A stretch of 64,000 nt of DNA, from NCBI RefSeq assembly GCF_030936135.1, contig NC_082611.1, positions 8,757,001 to 8,821,000 on the forward strand, in the 5' to 3' direction. A program made the translations under genes and the position numbers. Below the pieces are notes generated by a model. That model did not search any database. It was not told the origin of the DNA and saw only the letters and a list, made by a program, of their open reading frames with translations. Numbering within the stretch: position 1 is the stretch's first letter; every line of letters begins with the position of its first letter. The stretch comes from Gavia stellata (Eukaryota; Chordata; Aves; Gaviiformes; Gaviidae). Shown piece after piece: positions 27,901-39,900 of this stretch.

Positions 27901-30900
27901 TTCAATTTATCTGGCAGATTTTATTCTCAAGCCACGAATATTTTCTGAATTTTCCTTATAATATATCATTAATACAGCCGAAGCATCTTAAAGCAAATCT
28001 GTAAGCAAAGTTCCTTATTCTAGTTGCTCTATTTTAATGGTCTTTGACATTGGCAGAGTCTACATACAACCAATTTTGCAAAATGCACTGTAAGTTGACC
28101 TGTGCTTCAAGAAGACAATTAGACTGAAAGAGATTCCTTTAGGCTCTTCACAGTTCAAATAAAGATCATAACCCTTAAAATTGGGAGAAAAGAACTTTGA
28201 CTACCATTCTTGCAAAACAAGGATAAAATTAAGTAGTACCGCTTATTTAATCACTGCCATGTCAAAAAAAAGAAAAGAAAGAGGGAAAGCAAATTATTTG
28301 CCTTGTATTAATTTATAATACTGTATTAAAAAAGAAGATAAAAAGAAGATAAACCACAAGAGTGTTTGGAAGAGGAAACAATCTGACCAAAACCCGAACA
28401 CAGGTACAATGCAGTAACAGAGCAAAAGAAGTGTCATCATTTGCTTAATTAAACAGAAGATGAAACACATGCCAATTTAAAAAAAAAAAAAAAAAATTGG
28501 TTGCAGGTTTACAAAACACATTGATAGTGAATTAATTCAGTCACCACGCAAATAGTATCAACTGTTATTGTCATAGACTGCAGCAGTCCGGCCACCGAAA
28601 CAAAACTTCCCCATTCTTAAAATTGGCATTGGTGACCACATTCAAGAACTCTAAAAATGATTACATTTTACATTGCTGTACAGACATCATAGACATTTCT
28701 GCATTATAATTGATTTGTCTTAGAAGTGTTTTGCCTTCAAAGCACACTGTTTTGTCCACATTTCACTTCCACTTTGAAGTCACAGATCAGCTCCTAGCTC
28801 AGGAAGGAAAATACGTTGTTGTTGCTGTTACGTTCTAGCACTGAGGCAAAATGCCAGGCTGTCCGGCAGCCAACAGACTGACCACAAATCTTTCTCCTTT
28901 TTTTCTCCCTGCCCCCCCCCCCCCCCCTGCCAATAAAATAATTAATATCAACAACCAATTAAGGCACATGGAAAGGAATGCACTAATATTGTCCAGGATT
29001 ATGCTTGCGACATGCTTCCTTTCACTGTCACTAGTAATGGAAATAACTTACAGTATTTCAAGCTAGCTCTTCCAGTCAATTTATAATCTGTATACTATTG
29101 TTATTAAACTTATTAAATTAGACTAACATAATTACAAACTGATTGAGTAACAACATTAAAAATCAAAGACTCGGAGTAATAGTAAAGGAATTCTGAAATT
29201 CAGGTAGCCATTTGATGTACTCCATTGGCAAGTTAAGTTTGGAAGGAAGATTTGGAAAGGAAGCAGATACATAAAGGACAGTGCATTTCTACACTGGCAT
29301 CACTGATCTCGAGTAACGAACAAACAGGATGACTGGCTACAATTATAAAGAAACTTGAGAAATATGACCTTTTTAACACGGAAAAAAACCAAACTGTTTT
29401 GAAAGAAAAAAGGATGCATAATTTTGATCATCATCAGGTATTCTCACCATTCCGTATACCTGCTGTATTGCTCACTTTGTTTAATCTCAATCCACGGCAT
29501 TGTCTACAGAGTTGGAAACACCAAATATACCAAAGGTAAACCAAACTCCACAGAAAAATATTAGGCTTCTCCCCTCCTTACATACTGAAGCTCTGTAAAA
29601 CAAAGACTAGCAAAAACCACCGTAAGTGAAATTAGTAAAATCAAAACTGTTTGATATACTCCACGTTGTAGCATTACATATTGCACCAATACTTTAAAGA
29701 GAGTAAAGAATTTTAACTAAAACCTTGTACTATGAATGAGAAACTGGTATCTTCTTCCATAAGTAATCTAAAAGAATGGCCACTTTCCCACTCCAATCAG
29801 CTAACTTCATTTCTGTTTAAAAAATAAACCAAGAACTTAAAGTCTACAGCAAAATCCGAAGGCGTTTAAGTATTTCAGGATGGGATTTATGGCCGAGTTC
29901 TGAAATGGATACTCCTAGTTCCTGTTGCTTTTACTGGAATATTTTTATAGAGAGTCACTTTTTTCCCACCCTACCCTTTTCCTTTACTGAATTTCCACAC
30001 AATAACTTAGATTTGACCATCACCGGACATCTGAACAACAATAAAAAAGTTACAGCTGGATCCTGTATTAGTCCCAGCTGCACAGGATCTTTGGCTGCCT
30101 TCAGAAAACAAGAGAGCCAATAGGAAAACAGTAGGAGAACTTCTTTTAGCAGCCTACCTTTGAGTAAATTCTTTTTTAATATGCTACCACAACAAACTAT
30201 TTTACTACTCAATGCAAACTGAAGTTATTCTTCCTACTTTTCATCCCTTTTCTAAAAAAATAAAAATTAAAAAAAATTCCTTCTTCAAAAACCTTTACTA
30301 CAAAATGCCAGAAAATAATCATCTCCATATGGTCTTTCAAGTCTAACATACCACAATGGATGTATCTGCCAAGTCCACCCACCCACAGGCTCCATAAACT
30401 GTATATTTGTATTTAATTTGGATTACCAATTTCACCCAACCTTTCCCCTTCATAACATGTTACTTTTTCTGGCTTACAACACAGGTAGAAGATAGAAAAG
30501 GAAAATAAGTTTTCAGCAAAGTAAGTACAATAACATAATAGTATACTCTCTTTACTTTGGATATCAGTGAATTCACAGCAGAAGGACTTAAACTAGTCTT
30601 CTTTTTATGTTTGCTCTTACAAAATATCACCTAATCTTTTAAAACATTCATTTATGTCATTTATTGGTACAAGACCAAGACTAAACATTGCAGTCTTTCC
30701 AACTTACATTGCACAAAATGTGAGTGAAGAGAGGTACATGTATTTTGATTTTTAAAAAAGTCATTGGGGGTGGGGAAGCTTCCTCTCAGATATTTTAAAA
30801 AAGAAAGTTACTATATTTAATGCACAAAAATCCACTTCCTATCGCCAAAAAAATAATCAACTCCATATGCTCCATTTAACTGTCCTTGATAAAACATCTA

Positions 30901-33900
30901 CAGCAAACTGAAATGTCACAAGCTGCCTAGAAAGGTTGACTTCACGTTAATACATAGAAGATAGACTTAAGACCCATCTGAGATTCCCAGATTACAGAAT
31001 TAATCAGCAACACCTACACGAAGAACAAACTAGTCACATACCTGAAACCTTTTAATCTCTCCCTTCTGTGACTGCAAACGACACACCAGTCATTTCTCTA
31101 AACTTTGTCTCTGACTAACCTTGGCTTACCAGTTTCAACTTCCACTTACAAAACAGTTTCTATACAAACTGCAATTCAGGAATAGCAGCACAAATTATAA
31201 GAGATGGTGAGAAAACAAGCACACATATTCTCCTTGTCCCCAGATGAATGTTGGATACTGCTTAAAAATGTTGCAAGTATGTGATATGATAGATTTCATG
31301 ACTAAAAGGGTGGTACAGTAGGTCAAAACTGACTTGCAGAAGAGCAAGTTAAATAATAAAGTTCTATAAAATTAAAAACTTACTTTTGAGACTATAAACA
31401 TATACTTCCATAATACAGACTACCCATTTAGGCATTTATGTGACAGATACTGCATGCAAAATGAGTTTTCCCCAATTAGTATATACTGGAGTTACAAAAT
31501 GCAAGACTAAACCAAGGATTACTTCAACCTGACAGAGGTTCTTGAAGCTATACTCCTGAGATAGTGTTTGTTTTGGGTGGGTCGCAAGCAGAACCCTTTC
31601 AGCTAAAAGAAAATAAAAAAATTTAAAAATTAGAACCAAAAATAAGAAATATACAGACACACATTCATCTACCCCACGCAATAAAGTCCATAGATCTATC
31701 ATAATGGATCATCAGACTGCACGGTTTGTACACAGCCAGCTCATGTGTGGGCAATCAGAAACAGCTGAGCACTTCGTATGTACAAGAAAGGGGTCAGGTC
31801 CATTTGGTCTTCTCAAGAAGGACTCAGAGTGGTCCTATGCAGGACCAAGCCCCTGTCCTGTACACGTTAGGAGTTTCATGGTCAGAGAACGCATTTAACT
31901 TGCAAGGTTCTTCCCAAGGAACGAAGTTTCTCCATAACTGAGCCACCAGGTTTAACCTCAACTTCCTGGGAAAAGTTTCCTTCCTAGCTGGCCAGTTATG
32001 AGATACTGAGACAAAAACATGCAGCAGCTTTACAAATTCAAAAATTGCATTTGCAAGTGGTCAAAGTTGTACTCAGAATACACAGCCTGGTGGGAAAATT
32101 CCTCCTCGGTGTATTAGAATGACTAGGCAGGAAGTTCATTAGTCCAAACTAACACAAGCAAGAAAGAAAAAAACGTATTTGGAATCTTACTATTGAATGT
32201 AAGAAATAATGCTTCAAGCAACAATAATTCCTTATTTTGTAATAGCCAATGCAATTACAAATGTCCCTTTGGACAACTCCCCCTCTCTTGTAGTAAGGCA
32301 ACAGGATCTGTTTATGTCAGAATTTGACCCTACAGACAACAGTGCTTATGAGCTAAATAAGGATCTTATTAAGGAACATGATATCTACAGTACATGAAAG
32401 CAAAAATGTAACAGCAAACACTCTTGAATACTTGGAATTAAACAAGAAAACAACCTGAATGGTATTTTGCAATATGAATCAGATAGTCAAAAAAATAAAA
32501 ATACACATCTCCATGCTAGAAGCTACACCGACTCTTAATGAGGCAGTTGTAAAAAACGTAGAGGTGACTCATTAAATGATTACATCTCACAGTTCCTCTT
32601 AGAGAAAACAGTAAGAGGCAGTTTCCCTACTAGCACATGCCAATTTTTTCAGCCTTTTTTTGTGCGTGCATGTGTGTGAGAACAAGAGTGAGGCAAGAGA
32701 TGTTGGACTCATTTCTTTTCCTACCCATCAACTCCTGCCAAAGTACGCCTAGTGTAGCACTCAATTTCAATCTAATTTGACTGAGGAGTAGATATTCCTA
32801 CAACCTGTGTGAGAACTGGTAGCTGGGTAGAAGAGCCACTAAAATTAATTCCCACAGTTATTGTTCAGCCTCTTCCATACCCTGAGAGTCAGCAGACTTG
32901 CATTTCATCATTTCCACACAGCTTTTTTTGTTTTGTTAAGAAACACAAAGTATTTAATCTAAAAAATCAACAACGGTTTCTCCTTTTGTATTAAGGACCA
33001 GCATCTGCAAAGAACAGCAGCAGCTCCTCAAAATCCAACCAAGCCCTTGGACATGATAGCGAAAGCCAGACTTGAAATCAGATTCAACTTTCACAAATGA
33101 ACTGATCTTCAATTCTTGTTGAAGAATTTTCTTACGGAATTCAGAAGAATTATTAGTTAATAGTCTTGCAGTAAAATCTATCCTTGTTGGTACAATTTCC
33201 ATTGGGTTGCTAACTAACAGTATCAGTTTCACAGTTCTTCGACATACCTGGCATAAGGTAACTATTTATTTTTATAATAAACAGAACATCTGAAAATGAG
33301 GCTAATTAGCAAAGGCATGCCAAGAAGCCCGACTTGTTGAAAAATTAGATCAAAGATTTTCAGTACTCCTAGATGAGAACCTATCCTAGATGAGATTCCG
33401 ATTTAGATTTCACAAGCTTCCACCATGCAACATTTCCTGTTAACTCCGTGAGATCCTACTGAATCTGTCAAATACTTTTTTTCCTAGGATATAACGTTTG
33501 TGTTTGCCTTTTAACATGTCAACTTTTATTGGAAAATTTACCCACTTATATCATACCTATGTATAAGCAGACATCAGAACTTCAATGAAATTGTGGAAGC
33601 AGCTACACATCACTTTATTTTCCTTAAATAAAACTTTGTATTACCAAATAATAGGTTTAAAGAACCTTCAGAAAGTAATGAAATAAATGTGACACAGATG
33701 TTAAAAAAAACAAGAATGTTTTTACTTCATAGCAACCAAATAGGTCAAGCCATTTCCTTCTTCAGGCAAATCTCAGAGGACCACAAAACACATGGTTTTC
33801 TAGTGGATTTTGTACATCTATCCCACTAAGAGGAAACACTGCTGTCCAAAAAATTTGCAATACTAAGTTTTCCCATGAAATTGTTGGAATTAAAAGAAGG

Positions 33901-36900
33901 AAGTCATATGCAATTAAAAACAATTTATTAGATGTTAAAGTTATACAAATGGCATAATTAAATACACTTTTACTACCTAAGTCACATACCTTTCCTATAC
34001 AACATATTGCTTTAAAAGACTGCATAGTGAGAAGTCAGAAATGCCAACGTTACGGCTGTTTGCATAATTTTTCCTTTGCTTCTGTAAATCTTAGAGTAAA
34101 ATATCACGTATTCTTCACTTCCATGGGATTCCTGCTTTGCAGTTCCATAAGTTGACAGGTTTTTCTAATAAACCAGCTGCTAAGTACTTATTTTTAGCCT
34201 CTGTGAATGAAGCACATGGTCAATGTGCAAGTCCAAACGCTTCACTAAAATAAGTGCAATCCTTCCATAAGGATAAGTACTCATGAACTACACGGAGACA
34301 AAGTGAAGCAGACATCATTAACTATCACTTTACTTTAAAAAGGAGGAAAAAATTCATACAGATTCATGCAATCATCACAAAACACTATCCTACATGCTAG
34401 CAAGTCCCATGCAGAAGTCTACAGAAAATGTCATGTGTGATCCCATAACCAGATTAAATCTATTTGTGCGTTCCAACAGGAAAATTAATATTGCATAGGA
34501 GAACATAACTTATTTCATAACTTTGAGATTTCAAAAGTGTTCCCGTACTTTTGCACTGCCCTTTTACTACCATTTTTATTACAACTTTTCTACAGACTAT
34601 TTTTTAAGAACAAATAAATTATAACATCAACTATTTACTCGTCAATAACCACTCAGGATGTCAGTGTGCGTCCACAAACATCAAAAAAGGCAGTGGGTGG
34701 AAACAACATTAAGAGCTCTGTTTTAGACTCATTAAGCTTAAGATGACAATTACGCAATTTTAAGATGTCAAACAAGCCAACATTTTAGCTGGGACAGATG
34801 GTCCTGGATCCAGAGCACACAGTATATACTGTGAGTCATCAGTTTAAATACGATAGTTCAATTTTTATTTGCAAATTTGATTATCCAGAAACAAGATGTA
34901 GAGAGGAAGAGAGCATTAAACAAAGCACAGGGTCCTGCAAGTCTTCACAAAAAGTTGGAAGCAGAAAGATCATCTTCCAAATGAAAAAGCGATTAACAAC
35001 ATAGGAGGGGAATGAGGAGAGAACAGTCAAAGAAGCCAAGAAAGAGCAAGATTTCAAAAATAAAAGCATAGTAAACAGTACTAGAGGCAGCTGGCAGGAC
35101 AAAGAGGAGGAAGGGAATGTACCGAGTACAAGGGGTCAGGACAAGTGTGGAAAGGACCTACGATGAACCTGGAGGAGATACTCTTCAGACAGTGACTGCA
35201 AACAGCTCATTCAATGACTTTCAACATGAAAAGGAGATGGGGTGGTAGTTCAAAAAGTTAATGGGGCCAAAGATGGGATGTAAAAAGAAACAAGACTAAA
35301 GCATGTTTGCATTGGGAGGGAAAGGAAGCGAGCAAAAGATAGCAGCAGATAAGATGGAGCTACAGTCTACACAAAACAGTTTAAACCTTTTAAAACTTTT
35401 CTGTTGTACTAGGAAAGGAGAGACTTAAAGGACAAAACGATGGCAAGTAGAAGAAACGGGAGGAAAGCCACGACGTATTTCATTCTTTTTCCCTTGAAAA
35501 AGTGTTCAAAATTCTATAAAGAAAGAAGGGGAGGCAATAAGTATGATGGGATTGAGAAATTTGATGTGAACTGCAGAACATACCTTGGAAAACAGTGTGT
35601 TGCCTCAAGATCTGCAGACCCTCAACTGGTAAAACCTCTTGTAACTCCAGTGATATTAAAAGATTGCAATATCCATTCAGTAACAGTAGCACACAGGGAC
35701 CCCACCTTCACATGGCTATTAGTCTGATTCCCAGACGTTGTTCTGCAAAGTACACTGTTCCTGTAAGTAAATCCTACAGCTTTCTTTCCTAGATGTAATA
35801 GTACACACAGATGCTACGTTATAGGCATACTGTTCCACTAAATCCATGGCATGCTTATATTGCAGAGCACAAGTCACCAAATACCATTATTTAACAATAC
35901 TTGAAGTTTGGCAACCGACAACATCTGGAAATTTTATCAGCAAAAATTTCATGTCTTCTTCCAAGTCACAGCTAAAAATATTGAACATTAGGCTAAGAAA
36001 AAACTGAAAGTGTTACTGCAATTAACAAGCCCATTTTATGATACAACCAGAAATAACTAATATTTACAAGGTAATTATTAATATTTTACTATGGTATCTT
36101 TTATTAGAGTGGTAACAGATTAAATGTGTTTTGGACTAAAAATTAAGATACTACTGAGCTGACAGGTAATCTGTACAAATGTGAGATTAGTTTAGCATGA
36201 AGAAATATTTATTTAGTAAAAAGAGACTTAGCTTGAATCTCTGCTGGCTGATGGAACTCAAAAAACTAAATTACATAAATATTACTTCTATCTCTGTATC
36301 TGCTATTTTTCTCTGCCTAAAATCTATCTGGGTGGTTAGTCTAACACTCAGGTACATTTTTATACTCTTGGCTTTTCCCTAGAGTGCTATTTAAAACTAC
36401 AAGGCCTCCTCTAAAGAACTTTTGGGACAACTTTTTAAAACTACTGGTACAAGTTATTCACTTTGATGAGTAGGGAGTGAAACATATTTAACGTTCTTCT
36501 GTGTTAAAATACATTTCTTATTTTATAAGTTTATTTTAATTTTTTTTAATGCAAATTTAGCCTTAAATGCAGATGTCTATAACCACAAGGAGGCCACACA
36601 GACTCTTCTATCTTTAACGTCTACCTTTGAAAGGTACTACAATGTGAAAAGAACAGAAGAGATCAGGCTGCTCATGTCTAAAAGTTTTATATATATTCTT
36701 TTAATTAATTTTAAAACATTTTTTCTAAGAAAAATCTGAGAGTTTTGTTACATTTAACAGCTTTTACCTATAAATGGGTAACTGCTTTGCCCTGCAGAAG
36801 AACAGAAGTGATCTTGCTAAACCTAGTTTGGCAGCAAATCCGTTCTTCTGAGTCCTCTGCGAGACGATCTGGTCTCTCAGTCTAGTTCCTCGTGAACGGC

Positions 36901-39900
36901 TGTCTACATAACAGAATCAACGTGCTACCTGGCACCATTGCTGGCAAGTATGGCCAACAACTAACAGAGCTTGGCAACTGAATTGCTCTCTCACCCTCCA
37001 AAAAAGCTTCAAATTTCAGAAATAAAGCACAGAGTTTGGGGAACAGTAGGGAAACCTCACTGGCACATTTAGTGCTATAATTTTATCAATGTGTCAAGTA
37101 TAAGCAGAATTTTAACCTTCTGGCATGTCTGTTTAGAGCCTTTCATAGAGACAGCTTAGAACATACATACAGAAGTTGATAAGCACTTGATCTTGCAGTC
37201 TTTTCCAAGAAGAATGGCACGGAGTTGAATTTGTGGGATTACAAAGCCGCTGCATGACTAGACTCAAATCCAGAAAAACAAAGAGAAGCACTATTCTGCG
37301 CCTCCAGCACAAAGTAGCCCACACTGACTGTTTATATATTTCGACGTTATGCAGAAGATCGCTTACTGTTTAGCGGTACGCAATCGTACCACCTGCTGCC
37401 AAAAGCACTATTCAATGTGAGGATCTCAGTTCACTGGTACCACCACCACGTAACAGTAAGCACATAAGAAAAGCCTCAGTCAAATCACAAAAGATGTGGT
37501 TTAAAACCAAGGGAGGAGAGGGAGGAGGAGAAATTTCCTGGATTAAGTGAACCAGAGAGATATTTTAATCAGAACACAAAAGAAGGTTGAGACAAACACC
37601 AACTGACTCGGATCATATCGCATCAATAATCCATGCACAGGCTTCTGCTGAAATCAATGGGAGACTTGTGCATAAATGGATTGTATAATATAAACACATG
37701 CCCCTATTTATGGCTCCACATACAAAAGAGAAAGCAGTACTAAGAACAATTCCCTTAACATTTCTATTCCATCAAGTGCTTCTGAAATAATAAATCCTAA
37801 CTTTACATAGCTCTGTTTTCATTCACAGTTTTTACCAGAGGTGGTAAAACAACTGACCCCATTTGACAAATAAGGGAACTGAAGCACAGTACGCAAATTA
37901 AACTGAAGAGCAGGGCAGCAGGCAGAACTGAACTGGGAATAGCAGTTTACCTTCTGAATCACAGTTTAATGTCCTAGATATTTAGATGCTTATCTAGTTC
38001 AAGTCTCTAATTAGGGTGATTCTGTGCAGCCCTCAAATACTTCCTAAAGTACCTGTGCACAGCAATATGCTTATCTCTATGAGCTTCCCACTCAATAATA
38101 TCAATTTTTTTGAGGATTGGAGGTGTCCTACAGAGGTTCAAAACACTGGACTGCCCTGGTCAGACTCCCTTGGTATCCCACGAGTCTCACTACTCAGTGG
38201 CACCAAAGGATTTTAAAACTGGCTGTCAAATTCACACTTTCCACATGCTTTCTATTGTTAAAAAAAAAAAAAATTACTTTCAATTCAAAATACCAATTCA
38301 TTAGCTGGAAATGACGTAACTAATCCTGATGTTCCAAATTGACAGCAGTCCATACGAAAAAGCCAGACTGGATCTCTAATCAAGAAAAAAGCGCAATACT
38401 CACAAGAAGCCAGTGTAAAACGTCAAATACACGGATTGCAAAAAAATTCCCAATCTCATTAGTCTACAGTTGGTTTACGACACAGCCAAGTAAGGAGGAA
38501 CATAAACTATACTGTAATGTGACCCCAAAAAAGCAACATGTTTATTAATGTGATATGAAGTTATAAATGAAAGAATAGTTTCACTTTTGTGCTAGGTGAA
38601 AATCTGACTTCACCTACAGAACCAGCCTTTAGCTAAATATAGACCATCTCCTCCAGAGGTCCTGAGTATTCTTCCTCCCATGAAAATCCAACTTCAAAAC
38701 ATTTAACACCTTATGAAAGATTGATTCAGCAATACATCCACTTTCTAGTTTACATCTTGCATGTGATTAAGTACTACATTACGCAGGGTTAGTGCCAATA
38801 ACAAGTAAGTTCATTTCCCTTAACTACAGATGCAAGTCCATAATACTGTGAAAATAACATATTTTGAGTTGAATGAGCTTTCTACTCTGTACAATTACAG
38901 TGTTCAACTGTTTTGAATAATAACTTTTCAGGACTGGCTTGTTTTGTCTTTTGTTTTCCTTTCTCAGATTTCTTTTTTAAAAGACTTACTTTTATTGCTG
39001 GCAAAATGAGCAGAAGTGCCTGCTGAGAAATGGACACATTTCCAGACGACTGCTGGAAGAATTATTTCTCTGATTCATCACAGCATTTTTTTTTCAAGTT
39101 GTCAAAACAAACACCACACCCACTTGATTTCCGAGTTCTGGGTAATTATATTTAGAATTAGCAAGCACCGTGCAACTACTAATCATACAAGGTTTAGCCC
39201 TTACTTTACTTAGTTAGAAATAAGCCAATGCCTTCAAATGCAGTCTGTTTAGTGTTTTATTTAAGAGATATCCTCATCACTTCATTCTGTACCACCAGCA
39301 CTGACACAGACAGTCACAGACACAGAGAATATAGGGCAGTCCATCCAGTCAATCCCACTGCCCCAAGGCAGGATCAGCTACTCCTCAGCCACCGCAGCCA
39401 CCATTATCGCTGATGATACACAAGAACTGGTTATTTCAGGCAGCAGCTTTACACAGGCAGTCACAAAACACATTATAAATTAAAGGAGGGAAGCGTGTTG
39501 CAATTCCGCAGTGCCTTAAGCTAGGACGGTGCGCAAGCCGGCGTCCGAAAGACAAAAATTTTAAAAAAAAAAAGTTCCCCCAAGACGCGAGTCCGGATTT
39601 TCTAAAAGTAGTAATGCCGCTGCCTTTAGAAACAGTTCACCTTGTTTAAACTGGATGAACCACCGCGCGATTATCACCGAGCCCGCACTAAGATGACACA
39701 CACAAACAGAGCCCTCGCAGAGCTTAATTATGCGTTGCACTGCTCGTACACTACAAGAGACGTACTTTGTTTTCCCCCCTCTCCCCAGCAGACCAGCAGC
39801 TGCACGCAGGGAGCGCAGCGATGTCGCGGGGCTGTCACCGCGGCGGGGGGACGCGGACCTGCCTGCCCTGCTGCCCCCTTTTGTGCCCGAACCCCGCCGA

